From Lantana camara (Eukaryota > Streptophyta > Magnoliopsida > Lamiales > Verbenaceae), in NCBI GenBank assembly GCA_037501455.1, contig CM074864.1, positions 38,714,001 to 38,778,000 on the forward strand: a stretch of DNA of 64,000 bases. Direction: 5' to 3'. The position numbers were made by a program, and so were the translations under genes. The notes under the pieces were generated by a model. That model searched no databases, was not told the origin of the DNA, and saw only the letters and a program-made list of their open reading frames with translations. Shown piece after piece: positions 33,847 through 46,649 of the stretch (position 1 is the stretch's first letter; each line of letters opens with the position of its first letter).

Positions 33847-36656
33847 ATGGCTCGCGATAGACATCATCGTGATCGTTCTCCTAGATATCGACATCGTCGT
33901 CATCATCGTCGTGAGAGATCACCACCTCCTCCTCCACCCCCTCAGACTCAGCCACAGGACTTCGTGAATGCAGTGGTGGGTCTTATTGATCAGAGAGTCC
34001 GAGATTATGTTCCTCCAGCACCACCAATTCCACCACCACAGCCGGGAGGCCAGATTTCATTAGCTTTCAGGGAGTTCCAGAACCAGCATCCTCCCAAGTT
34101 TTATAAAGGGAATATATTCAGGCTGAGCAGTGGCTGACGAAAATTGAGAGGATATGGGAGCTTATCCCGTGTGAGTCCCAGGAGAAGGCCCGATGTACTA
34201 TTTCTTTGATTCAGGGCGAGGCATATTCATGGTGGGAAAGTGCCCGGATTGTGTTAGATGCTACAGGCGAGGAAGTGAATTGGGAAGTTTTCGTCAGGGA
34301 GTTCAAGAATAAGTTTATTCCTCCATCTTCTCGCATTCGAAGATTGAGGGAATTCATAGAATTGAAGCAAGGAAGCAGGTCAGTTTCAGAGTATATCACC
34401 GAGTTTAAGAGATTGTCCCTCTATGCTTTTAATATAGCGAGTGACGATTTCCATAAGGCGATACAGTTTGTTCAGGGCCTTAGACCGGATATCCAGACGG
34501 CGATTGAGGCGGTCAACACGTACACGTGGGTGAAGGCCACCAAGAAGGCATTGTTGGTTGAGGATTCGGTGAATGCGAGGCGGTCTACTTATCGTTCAGG
34601 TTTAGGTTCGAGCTCAGGGTCCGGATCGGGTTTCAGAGGTTCCGAATCGGGGTATAAGGGTTCAGGTTCGGGTTTTGCTTCAGGCAAGAGGCCGATGGTT
34701 TATTCTTCTCCACCACCAGCTCTGAAGGGCCCAGGGAAGAAGCCCCGACCAACAGGACCAGTGATTAGAGCGCCAGTTGCTCCAGCTTTGCCACCACCAC
34801 CCGAGAGGCCTGCTTGTACCTTCTGTGGTCAGAGGACGCACATCTATGATAACTGCAGGAGGCGTCTGGGTTTATGTCTACTTTGTAGGAGCGACGAGCA
34901 TATGGTAGATGGATGTCCAGATCGCAGGATGTCACCACCGGGAGCACAGAGACCACTGATCAGGGCTCGTGCTTATGCTTTGGACGGAGAGCAGTAGGAT
35001 GCTGATATTGATCCAGCCGCGGTAGTTGAAGGTACCATTTGCATACATGGCACGAACTTTCATACCTTGTTTGATCCGGGAGCTACTCACACCTTTCTTT
35101 CGAGTGCTATATCTGTTTCTTTGCCTTTGCCTGTCACTCGGTCTTCTGCATGTTATATGGTTAGTACTCAGTTTGGTGGTAGTTTAGAATCTGATCGGGT
35201 GTTCAGAGAGGTTCCGGTGAGTATCGAGGGTCAAGTTTTCTTGTCAGACTTCATTGAGCTGCCGATGACTTGCTATGGATCCATTTTGGGCATGGATTGG
35301 TTGTGCAGACATTCTGCCACAGTTGATTGCAGGGCGAAGAAGGTTCGGTTGGGATCAGATTTGGTAGTGGGTTGGAGTTCCAAGACTGTACCTCTACTTT
35401 CTTTCTCGAAAGCTCATAGGTTGGTTCGAGAGGGAGCCACGGGTTTCATTGCTTATATTCTCAACAAACCCAAGGATCAAAGTAAGCTGGAAGAAACGGA
35501 AGTAGTGAAGGAGTTTCCCGAGGTCTTTCTTGAGGAATTGGATACGTTACCTCCAGAACAGGAAATTGAGTTTGTGATCGACTTGTACCCTAAAGCAGAG
35601 CTGTACTCCAAGACTCCGTATCGTATGGCACCGGCCAAGTTGAAAGAGTTGAAGACTCAACTTGATGCGTTGTTGGAGATTGGGTACATTAGACCGAGTT
35701 CTTCTCCCTGGGGTGCACCAGTTTTGTTCGTAAAGAAGAAGGACGGGACTTTGAGAATGTGTATAGACTATAGGGAGTTGAACCGGATGACGAACAAGAA
35801 TAAGTATCCTCTTCCACATATCGAGGATTTGTTTGACATACTTCAGGGATCTAAAGTCTACTCGAAATTGGATTTGAGACAAGGATACTACCAGCTGCGA
35901 ATCCGAGCAGAGGATATTTCTAAGACAGGATTTAATACTCGGTATGGGCATTATGAGTTCGTAGTGATGCCGTTTGGTTTGACTAATGCCCCAGCAGCTT
36001 TTATGGATATGATGCACAGGATTTTCAGGCCTTTTCTAGATAAGTTTGTGGTTATCTTTATTGATGATATCCTGGTTTTCTCTAAGTCTGTCAAGGAGCA
36101 TGCAAGACACCTTCAGTTGGTATTGAGGACTTTGAAGGAGCATCAGTTATTTGCCAAATTCACTAAGTGTGAGTTTTGGATTGACAGGGTGTCATTCTTG
36201 GGTCACGTGATTTCAGGCAATGGTTTGGAGGTCGATCCTTCGAAGATTGAGTCGGTTTTGAAGTGGGAGAAACCTAAGAATGCCTCGGAGATCAGGAGTT
36301 TCTTGGGATTCGCAGGTTATTACCGGAGGTTTGTTGAGGATTTCTCCAAGCTAGCAGCTCCTTTAACCCGGTTGACGAAGAAGAATGTGAAATTCTATTG
36401 GGATGAAGATTGTGAGAGGAGTTTCACTTTCTTGAAAGAAAAGTTAGTTTCTGCTCCAGTGTTAGCCCTTCCGGAAGGTTCTGAAGGAAATGCTGTTTAT
36501 ACGGATGCTTCTAAGGAAGGCTTGGGATGTGTGTTTGAAACGAAGAAGACCGGTTTCATCGAACCCGAATGGACACTCCGGATCAGCTCTTGCCTTAGCT
36601 ATCAATTTCTGAACTTCCACATCCGTATTCTGAGCCTCAAACAACCTGTGCTTTAA
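33847..36656 (+). pseudogene. Unit 3 Gag-PR-RT, frameshift and nonsense codon
   Basis: Homologous to the intact unit 2 frame. A one-base deletion near 34113 (AATATATTC where other units have AATGATATTC) shifts the frame after about 89 codons. TAG at 34994-34996 replaces a CAG codon between the zinc knuckles and the protease. One zinc-knuckle Gly is changed to Arg. PR, RT with FIDD and the truncated RNase H remain open from there to 36656, with the inverted-segment tail. Confidence 0.9.
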
Positions 36657-37054
36657 ATCCAACTGAACCGAAATTTTAGAAACTCGAGCCCTTAAAACAA
36701 TTGGCTCGATTCCACTACTTTCACCCACTTCCAAGCTCGATACACTAGCCTTCCTACTAAGTGCATCGGCGACCACATTGGCTTTGTCGGGATGGTACAT
36801 AATCGTGCAATCATAATCTTCCAACCTTTCCATCCAACGCCGCTGCCTCATATTCAAATCCTTCTGAGTGAATAAATACTGGAGGCTTTTGTGGTCGGTG
36901 AAAATCTCGAAAGACACCCCGTACAAATAATGTCTCCACTTCCCAAGTGCAAAGACTATGGCGGCGAGTTCAAGATCATGTGTCGGATAATTCTTTTCAT
37001 GCTCTTTCAACTTACGGGATGCGTAAGCAATTACCTTACCCTTCTGAGTCAACA
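36535..37054 (-). pseudogene. Inverted 520-bp RNase H/integrase fragment, unit 3
   Basis: Same junctions as units 1 and 2. Minus-strand RNase H/INT linker sequence. Confidence 0.92.
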
Positions 37055-38015
37055 TTTGGCGAGTATTGTATTGCACTGTGGGCCCGAGGGTAGTGGCTCG
37101 AGCCAACCAGGGAAGCACGGGCTGACGGGTAACTTGAGTGCTATCCTCACCAAATTGGGATGATCCCTGAACCCCCTGGGAGATTAGGGGAGGAAGGAGT
37201 TCCGGGCTTAGGGATTCATGTACCCTCTGGCCAGATTGATTGGATGGTGGGTCCTTGCAATCCCACCATCACCCGGAGGAAGAAGGCGTTATTGAAATTG
37301 CTAATTGTGAACTGTAATGAACTGCATGATCACCTAACTATTGAATAATTGATTGATTGATTGTACACAGTCGGAGTAAGGTTGGAAAATTTTCCTCACT
37401 CGCCGGGCCACAAATTGATTGTATTGAATTGATTAAATTGATAAATTGACTTAGTTGTAACCTCGGGCGATTTTATCTTTTACTTTTCTAAATTGTATTG
37501 TTATTTTCCAAAATTATTACCCGAGATTATAACTTGCATGTATGTGCGCTTATATTTATTTATACCCCCCACTCAGTCCGTGTTGGACTGACACCTCAAC
37601 TTTTCAGCTTTTGCAGGTGCGTGCTAGGCGGGAATTAGAGTCAAGTGTGTCTTTAATTCGGGTCTAGCACACTTCATCTCACATTTTGTTCATGTATTGG
37701 TACTTTATTTATTTTGTAGCATGCCTTGTTACTTGTGTTGGAGATGATATTGTATTGATATATAATGTTGGTACCTATTAGTAGATATGTAAATATGGTA
37801 CCTATAAGTATTGAATGAAATATTGCTTCCGCTTTTATTACTCTGAATTGATTGTTTGGTTTGGGGTTAGTCCCGCCTAGCCTTGTGTCATTTTTTTTGT
37901 TGTCTTCCCGTTCGCTATAGTTTCGGTTCATGTATGGATTACCCATTTCATATGTGGATTGAGACTATAGTGCGGGGGATGTGGTGCCTAGCGTTCCGGG
38001 TGTTACATCCTATGG

Positions 38016-38027
38016 TGGTATCAGAGC
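38016..38027 (+). other. Primer binding site, unit 4 of element A
   Basis: TGGTATCAGAGC begins 8 bp after the partial LTR end at 38007. Confidence 0.92.
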
Positions 38028-38269
38028 CCGGTTGCAAAACCGGGTCTCTAGTGTCGTGTCTTGTGAGTCTAAGTTGCACGGCATAGGAACTAATTGTCAA
38101 TTTGAGAGTCTTGCATTGTTATTTGACATATTTGAACCTACTTGAATTATTTGAACTTACTTGAATTCGGTGAATTGTTTGAATTTTATAACTTATGTGC
38201 GATTTGTGAATTATTTGCACACATTGGCACCTACTAATTAAACATGCATAATAGTGCCTTGATTTCAGG

Positions 38270-41080
38270 ATGGCTCGCGATAGACATCATCGTGATCGTT
38301 TTCCTAGACATCGACATCATCGTCATCATCGTCGTGAGAGATCACCACCTCCTCCTCCACCCCCTCAGGCTCAGCCACAGGACTTCATGAATGCAGTGGT
38401 GGGTCTTATTGATCAGAGAGTCCGAGATTATGTTCCTCCAGCACCACCAATTCCACCACCACAGCCGGGAGGCCAGATTTCATTAGCTTTCAGGGAGTTC
38501 CAGAACCAGCATCCTCCCAAGTTTTATAAAGGGAATGATATTCAGGCTGAGCAGTGGCTGACGAAAATTGAGAGGATATGGGAGCTTATCCCGTCTGAGT
38601 CCCAGGAGAAGGCCCGATGTACTATTTCTTTGATTCAGGGCGAGGCATATTCGTGGTGGGAAAGTGCCCGGATTGTGTTAGATGCTACAGGCGAGGAAGT
38701 GAATTGGGAAGTTTTCGTCAGGGAGTTCAAGAATAAGTTTATTCCTCCATCTTCTTGCATTCGAAGATTGAGGGAATTCAAAGAATTGAAGCAAGGAAGC
38801 AGGTCAGTTTCAGAGTATATCGCCGAGTTTAAGAGATTGTCCCGCTATGCTTTTAATATAGCGAGTGACGATTTCCATAAGGTGATACAGTTTGTTCAGG
38901 GCCTTAGACCGGATATCCAGACGGCGATTGAGGCGGTCAACACGTACACGTGGGTGAAGGCCACCAAGAAGGCATTGTTGGTTGAGGATTCGGTGAATGC
39001 GAGGCGGTCTACTTATCGTTCAGGTTTAGGCTCGAGCTCAGGGTCCGGATCGGGTTTCAGAGGTTCCGAATCGGGGTATAAGGGTTCAGGTTCGGGTTTT
39101 GCTTCAGGCAAGAGGCCGATGGTTTATTCTTCTCCACCACCAGCTCCGAAGGGCCCAGGAAAGAAGCCCCGACCAACAGGACCAGTGATTAGATCGCCAG
39201 TTGCTCCAGCTTTGCCACCACCACCCGAGAGGCCTGCTTGTACCTTCTGTGGTCAGAGGACGCACATCTATGATAACTGCAGGAGGCGTCTGGGTTTATG
39301 TCTACTTTGTGGGAGCAACGAGCATATGGTAGATGGATGTCCAGATCGCAGGATATCACCATCGGGAGCACAGAGACCACTGATCAGGGCTCGTGCTTAT
39401 GCTTTGGACGGAGAGTAGCAGGATGCTGATATTGATCCAGCCGCGGTAGTTGAAGGTACCATTTGCATACATGGCACGAACATTCATACCTTGTCTGATC
39501 CGGGAGCTACTCACACCTTTCTTTCGAGTGCTATATCTGTTTCTTTGCCTTTGCCTGTCACTCGCTCTTCTGCATGTTATGTGGTTAGTACTCAGTTTGG
39601 TGGTAGTTTAGAATCTGATCGGGTGTTCAGAGAGGTTCCGGTGAGTATCGAGGGTCAAGTTTTCTTGTCAGACTTCATTGAGCTGCCGATGACTTGCTAT
39701 GGATCCATTTTGGGCATGGATTGGTTGTACAGACATTCTGCCACAGTTGATTGCAGGGCGAAGAAGGTTTGGTTGGGATCAGATTTGGTAGTGGGTTGGA
39801 GTTCCAAGACTGTACCTCTACTTTCTTTCTCGGAAGCTCATAGGTTGGTTCGAGAGGGAGCCACGGGTTTCATTGCTTATATTCTCAACAAACCCAAGGA
39901 TCAAAGTAAGCTGGAAGAAACGGAAGTAGTGAAGGAGTTTCCCGAGGTCTTTCCTGAGGAATTGGATACGTTACCTCCAGAACAAGAAATTGAGTTTGTG
40001 AACGACTTGTACTCTAATGCAGAGCCGTACTCCAAGACTCCGTATCGTATGGCACCGGCCAAGTTGAAAGAGTTGAAGACTCAACTTGATGCGTTGTTGG
40101 AGATTGGGTACATTAGACCGAGTTCTTCTCCCTGGGGTGCACCAGTTTTGTTCGTAAAGAAGAAGGACGGGACTTTGAGAATGTGTATAGACTATAGGGA
40201 GTTGAACCGGATGACGAACAAGAATAAGTATCCTCTTCCACATATCGAGGATTTGTTTGACATACTTCAGGGATCTAAAGTCTACTCGAAATTGGATTTG
40301 AGACAAGGATACTACCAGCTGCGAATCCGAGCAGAGGATATTTCTAAGACAGGATTTAATACTCGGTATGGGCATTATGAGTTCGTAGTGATGCCGTTTG
40401 GTTTGACTAATGCCCCAGCAGCTTTTATGGATATGATGCACAGGATTTTCAGGCCTTTTCTAGATAAGTTTGTGGTTATCTTTATTGATGATATCCTGGT
40501 TTTCTCTAAGTCTGTCAAGGAGCATGCAAGACACCTTCAGTTGGTATTGAGGACTTTGAAGGAGCATCAGTTATTTGCCAAATTCACTAAGTGTGAGTTT
40601 TGGATTGACAGGGTGTCATTCTTGGGTCACGTGATTTCAGGCAATGGTTTGGAGGTCGATCCTTCGAAGATTGAGTCGGTTTTGAAGTGGGAGAAACCTA
40701 AGAATGCCTCGGAGATCAGGAGTTTCTTGGGATTCGCAGGTTATTACCGGAGGTTTGTTGAGGATTTCTCCAAGCTAGCAGCTCCTTTAACCCGGTTGAC
40801 GAAGAAGAATGTGAAATTCTATTGGGATGAAGATTGTGAGAGGAGTTTCACTTTCTTGAAAGAAAAGTTAGTTTCTGCTCCAGTGTTAGCCCTTCCGGAA
40901 GGTTCTGAAGGAAATGCTGTTTATACGGATGCTTCTAAGGAAGGCTTGGGATGTGTGTTTGAAACGAAGAAGACCGGTTTCATCGAACCCGAATGGACAC
41001 TCCGGATCAGCTCTTGCCTTAGCTATCAATTTCTGAACTTCCACATCCGTATTCTGAGCCTCAAACAACCTGTGCTTTAA
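38270..41080 (+). pseudogene. Unit 4 Gag-PR-RT with one nonsense codon
   Basis: Same frame as unit 2. TAG at 39416-39418 replaces CAG one codon before the site hit in unit 3, so the two stops are independent. The residue before the protease DPGAT is Ser instead of Phe. Downstream PR, RT and truncated RNase H are open to 41080. Confidence 0.9.
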
Positions 41081-41478
41081 ATCCAGCTGAACCGAAATTT
41101 TAGAAACTCGAGCCCTTAAAACAATTGGCTCGATTCCACTACTTTCACCCACTTCCAAGCTCGATACACTAGCCTTCCTACTAAGTGCATCGGCGACCAC
41201 ATTGGCTTTGTCGGGATGGTACATAATCGTGCAATCATAATCTTCCAACCTTTCCATCCAACGCCGCTGCCTCATATTCAAATCCTTCTGAGTGAATAAA
41301 TACTGGAGGCTTTTGTGGTCGGTGAAAATCTCGAAAGACACCCCGTACAAATAATGTCTCCACTTCCCAAGTGCAAAGACTATGGCGGCGAGTTCAAGAT
41401 CATGTGTCGGATAATTCTTTTCATGCTCTTTCAACTTACGGGATGCGTAAGCAATTACCTTACCCTTCTGAGTCAACA
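40959..41478 (-). pseudogene. Inverted 520-bp RNase H/integrase fragment, unit 4
   Basis: Same edges as in units 1-3. Confidence 0.92.
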
Positions 41479-42440
41479 TTTGGCGAGTATTGTATTGCAC
41501 TGTGGGCCCGAGGGTAGTGGCTCGAGCCAACCGGGGAAGCACGGGCTGACGGGTAACTCGAGTGCTATCCTCACCAAATTGGGATGATCCCTGAACCCCC
41601 TGGGAGATTAGGGGAGGAAGGAGTTCCGGGCTTAGGGATTCATTTACCCTCTGGCCAGATTGATTGGATGGTGGGTCCTTGCAATCCCACCATCACCCGG
41701 AGGAAGAAGGCGTTATTGAAATTGCTAATTGTGAACTGTAATGAACTGCATGATCACCTAACTATTGAATAATTGATTGATTGATTGTACACAGTCGGAG
41801 TAAGGTTGGAAAATTTTCCTCACTCGCCGGGCCACAAATTGATTGTATTGAATTGATTAAATTGATAAATTGACTTAGTTGTAACCTCGGGCGATTTTAT
41901 CTTTTACTTTTCTAAATTGTATTGTTATTTTCCAAAATTATTACCCGAGATTATAACTTGCATGTATGTGCGCTTATATTTATTTATACCCCCCACTCAG
42001 TCCGTGTTGGACTGACACCTCAACTTTTCAGCTTTTGCAGGTGCGTGCTAGGCGGGAATTAGAGTCAAGTGTGTCTTTAATTCGGGTCTAGCACACTTCA
42101 TCTCACATTTTGTTCATGTATTGGTACTTTATTTATTTTGTAGCATGCCTTGTTACTTGTGTTGGAGATGATATTGTATTGATATATAATGTTGGTACCT
42201 ATTAGTAGATATGTAAATATGGTACCTATAAGTATTGAATGAAATATTGCTTCCGCTTTTATTACTCTGAATTGATTGTTTGGTTTGGGGTTAGTCCCGC
42301 CTAGCCTTGTGTCATTTTTTTTTGTTGTCTTCCCGTTCGCTATAGTGTCGGTTCATGTATGGATTACCCATTTTATATGTGGATTGAGACTATAGTGCGG
42401 GGGATGTGGTGCCTAGCGTTCCGGGTGTTACATCCTACGG

Positions 42441-42452
42441 TGGTATCAGAGC
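42441..42452 (+). other. Primer binding site, unit 5 of element A
   Basis: TGGTATCAGAGC begins 8 bp after the partial LTR end at 42432. Confidence 0.92.
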
Positions 42453-42694
42453 CCGATTGCAAAACCGGGTCTCTAGTGTCGTGTCTTGTGAGTCTAGGTT
42501 ACACGGCATAGGAACTAATTGTCAATTTGAGAGTCTTGCATTGTTATTTGACATATTTGAACCTACTTGAATTATTTGAACTTACTTGAATTCGGTGAAT
42601 TGTTTGAATTTTATAACTTATGTGCGATTTGTGAATTATTTGCACACATTGGCACCTACTAATTAAACATGCATAATAGTGCCTTGATTTCAGG

Positions 42695-43960
42695 ATGGCT
42701 CGCGATAGACATCATCGTGATCGTTCTCCTAGACATCGACATCGTCGTCATCATCGTCGTGAGAGATCACCACCTCCTCCTCCACCCCCTCAGGCTCAGC
42801 CACAGGACTTCATGAATGCAGTGGTGGGTCTTATTGATCAGAGAGTCCGAGATTATGTTCCTCCAGCACCACCAATTCCACCACCACAGCCGGGAGGCCA
42901 GATTTCATTAGCTTTCAGGGAGTTCCAGGACCAGCATCCTCCCAAGTTTTATAAAGGGAATGATATTCAGGCTGAGCAGTGGCTGACGAAAATTGAGAGG
43001 ATATGGGAGCTTATCCCGTGTGAGTCCCAGGAGAAGGCCCGATGTACTATTTCTTTGATTCAGGGCGAGGCATATTCATGGTGGGAAAGTGCCCGGATTG
43101 TGTTAGATGCTACAGGCGAGGAAGTGAATTGGGAAGTTTTCGTCAGGGAGTTCAAGAATAAGTTTATTCCTCCATCTTCTCGCATTCGAAGATTGAGGGA
43201 ATTCATAGAATTGAACCAAGGAAGCAGGTCAGTTTCAGAGTATATCACCGAGTTTGAGAGATTGTCCCGCTATGCTTTTAATATAGCAAGTGACGATTTC
43301 CATAAGGCGATACAGTTTGTTCAGGGCCTTAGACCGGATATCCAGACGGCGATTGAGGCGGTCAATACGTACACGTGGGTGAAGGCCACCAAGAAGGCAT
43401 TGTTGGTTGAGGATTCGGTGAATACGAGGCGGTCTACTTATCGTTCAGGTTCAGGTTCGGGCTCAGGGTCCGGATCGGGTTTCAGAGGTTCCGAATCGGG
43501 GTATAAGGGTTCAGGTTCGGGTTTTGCTTCAGGCAAGAGGCCGATGGTTTATTCTTCTCCACCACCAGCTCTGAAGGGCCCAGGGAAGAAGCCCCGACCA
43601 ACAGGACCAGTGATTAGAGCGTCAGTTGCTCCAGCTTTGCCACCACCACCCGAGAGGCCTGCTTGTACCTTCTGTGGTCAGAGGACGCACATCTATGATA
43701 ACTGCAGGAGGCGTCTGGGTTTATGTCTACTTTGTGGGAGCGACGAGCATATGGTAGATGGATGTCCAGATCGCAGGATGTCACCACCGGGAGCATAGAG
43801 ACCACTGATCAGGGCTCGTGCTTATGCTTTGGACGGAGAGCAGCAGGATGCTGATATTGATCCAGCCGCGGTAGTTGAAGGTACCATTTGCATACATGGC
43901 ACGAACATTCATACCTTGTTTGATCCGGGAGCTACTCACACCTTTCTTTCGAGTGCTATA
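42695..43960 (+). pseudogene. Unit 5 Gag and start of protease, nonsense codon, cut by solo LTR F
   Basis: ATG at 42695. TAG at 43796-43798 (CAG in units 1-4) ends the frame after 367 codons, just past the second zinc knuckle. The coding sequence resumes through DPGAT and is interrupted by LTR F about 14 residues after the protease active site. Coding resumes at 46650. Confidence 0.9.
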
Positions 43961-44951
43961 TGTAACGCCCCGGTTTCCGGATGAACAGGTAAGCACGCCA
44001 CGTGTGAGTTGAGCGTAGATTTTATTTTATTTCTTTTAATTTATAATATATTCTTACGTGGCATTCATAATTTTTATAAAATTCATGAAACAATATTCAT
44101 ATCAATTCTTTGAATTCATATCATTGAAAATATTATTTCATGACACGGAAAATATTTCTTGCATGAAAACCATTACCGAGAGTGATAAAATTACCAAATT
44201 GTCCCTAGTTAAATATTTTCTAAAATCTTAGGGACTCAATTGCATAAATTTGTAAGGACCAAATTGAGCATATATTAAATTGTAACATACCTAATTGTAG
44301 AACTTATAGACTTTAAGGATCAATTGGCAAATTGGCATATAGCACTCAAACCAAGGAGATGCATCACGTAATATCATCTCTTCTCCCACATTCTTTGATC
44401 ATTTTCTATCCAAAATTGCCAAACATATTCATCTCTCTCTCGGTTTCATAGAAGGAAAAGGGAAGAAGATAAATTTTATCTCAATCATCAAGATTTCAAG
44501 AAGTGTTCCAAGAAATTGGAAGTGATCATCATCCATCATCATCATCATCATATTTCTTCATTTCTTCTAGCTTCAAGGTGGGTTTGGCATGAATCCATGA
44601 TTCTTGATCATTTATGGGATAGCTAGGGTTTGAGTTTAATATGCTAGAGGTATGGTTAGTTGTGCAAAACATGATTGAATGATTATTTCATGAATTATTG
44701 CATGAATTTTAGCTTGAATATTTGAATATTGGGCATGAATGATCAAGTTGATCATAAACTTGAAAGCATGAATTCTTGATGATATTTCATGGTTTAAGTG
44801 CCTAAGTGTTATATTATCACTTCTTGAAGTTGGTTGCATCATATTTCCAGAAATTATAGCATTTGGGGTCCAAAAATGGATTTTGGTTGCTTTGTTGCTT
44901 TCTTCCCGAGAGCATACTCTGTTTCTGCTCTGTTTTTCAGTTGCAGAAGCA

Positions 44952-45181
44952 GGGAACGACCGTTCCCAGCCTTAAGGCTTGGTGGGAACGGGCGTTCCCA
45001 TCCCCTTTTCAAAATATGCGCGGCCGACTACGGGAACGGCCGTTCCCATTTTGGCCTTGGACCCGAAAGGGCCGTTCCCCCGGCTAAGCGCGTTTTAAAA
45101 ATGGAAAACGTTGCCGCATCTTCTGGGCAACGGGAACGACCGTTCCCAGTTTTCAAAGGAAGCCTGGAACGGCCGTTCCCA
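44952..45181. repeat. Palindrome cluster in LTR F
   Basis: GGGAACGACCGTTCCC at 44952-44967 and 45132-45147, GGGAACGGCCGTTCCC at 45032-45047 and GGAACGGCCGTTCCC at about 45166-45180, with degenerate relatives between. Repeated in the second F copy from about 52050. Confidence 0.88.
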
Positions 45182-45633
45182 AGGGGCTGACAGAACAAAA
45201 TTCACTGCATAAAATTACGATTTTGACCCCTCGACCCGATGACTTCTTTGACCCCGAATTGCTATAATACGTGTTAATATGATGTGAAACGAAAAGTTAT
45301 AATACCACATTGCATTTTCATGGTCGTCTCGACACGTTTTCGCCGTTCGTCATATTTTGGCCATTTTAGTTCATGTCTCATGGTTGTACATCGTATTTAC
45401 ACAGGTCACGAGGGCGTGGACGGGGAGCAAGCTCCTTAGAACACTTCTTTATTTTATTTTGCAAGAAAGGTGAGGTTTTGTTTTGGTAAAACGAACCCTA
45501 TAACCCTTATGTGCTAATTTTCGGCCAAAACCTAGTATACTTATAAACGTTTTCAAAGTAATAAATGTTTCAAGCAAGAATGTATCGATTGTCATGATTT
45601 TCAAGCATGTTTGGCGAGTACATGATTGCACGT

Positions 45634-45840
45634 GGGCCCGAGGGTAATTCTTGAGCCAACCGGGAAAGCAAGGGCTGACGGGTAACTCCTGAATTATCCT
45701 CACATTGTTGGGATCACCCCCGAAGCCACTAGGAGATTAGTGGTGGAAGGAGTTCCGTGTCTAGAGGGTCATGTCCTCTACACACACCATGTCGTGGATA
45801 GTCGAGCCTTGCAAACTCACTATCACCCGGAGGAAGAAGG
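45634..45840 (+). repeat. Conserved GC-rich LTR block (copy in LTR F)
   Basis: GGGCCCGAGGGTAATTC to TCACCCGGAGGAAGAAGG. Preceded by TTGGCGAGTA as in LTR A. Second copy at about 52732-52938. Confidence 0.7.
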
Positions 45841-46649
45841 AGACTGGGGATTAATCCGGAATGTCGGGTTATCCTCGGGTTATTGCATGATTTCAAGCAT
45901 GAAACTGTCTATATGAGCACTAAATGAATTGCATGATCACGTATTTATCAAGCAAGCAAGCATGTTCACGTATTGTTCACGATTGGGAGTTCGGTTGGAG
46001 ATTGCCCTTACTCGCCGGGGCCACATGTTCATGATATTGACAAGCATGATTAAATAAACGTGTTAAAATGGTTGGTTGTAATCTCGGGCAAAGATTAAAC
46101 TTATTGAATTATATATCTATTCTATTTGATACTAAAGTCTTCACCCGAGGCTACAACTTGCATGTGATGTGTGAAATATATTCTATTGCCCCTCACTCAG
46201 TCTTCGGTAGACTGATGCTTCACTTTTCAGGTACGTTTTGAGCGTGGTCGTGCTAGGCGGGAGTTGTTCGAGTCTTGCATTTCCACGGGTCTAGTTCATA
46301 CCCTGGTTGTATAGCATTTTGAGACATTTCATGCTATAATCGTTCTTATCACATTTTGGATACTTAATGATGTATCTTATTCAGATATGATTATGTAATG
46401 ATAGTGAATCGGTACCTATATGTATCTATGTCATAAATATGGTACCTATATATATGAATGACTTTACTGCTTCCGCTTTTCTATTCGTGATTGTTGATTT
46501 TGTTGGGGAGAGTGTCCCGCCTAGAGCGTCGTTTTGTTGTCACCCGTTCGCTGTGGTCTTGGTTTATGTATGAACTATCCATTTCATGCGTGGATTGAGG
46601 CTACAGTGCGGGGGATGTGGCGCCTTGGGGTCTAGGGTGCTACACTATA

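Larger units (their letters stand above)
32632..37054 (+). repeat. Tandem unit 3 of element A (4,423 bp)
   Basis: Start motif at 32632, next at 37055. One base shorter than units 1, 2 and 4 because of a single-base loss in gag near 34113. Partial LTR 32632-33584. Confidence 0.93.
37055..41478 (+). repeat. Tandem unit 4 of element A (4,424 bp)
   Basis: Start motif at 37055, next at 41479. Partial LTR 37055-38007, then PBS, gag-PR-RT and inverted piece. Confidence 0.93.
43961..46644 (+). mobile_element. Solo LTR F, first copy
   Basis: 2,684 bp from TGTAACGCCCCGG to GGGTGCTACA, flanked by the TSD CTATA (43956-43960 and 46645-46649), with no internal region. It carries five or more palindromes of the GGGAACGACCGTTCCC type (44952-45181) and the GC-rich block (45634-45840). 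No gene. Confidence 0.95.
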
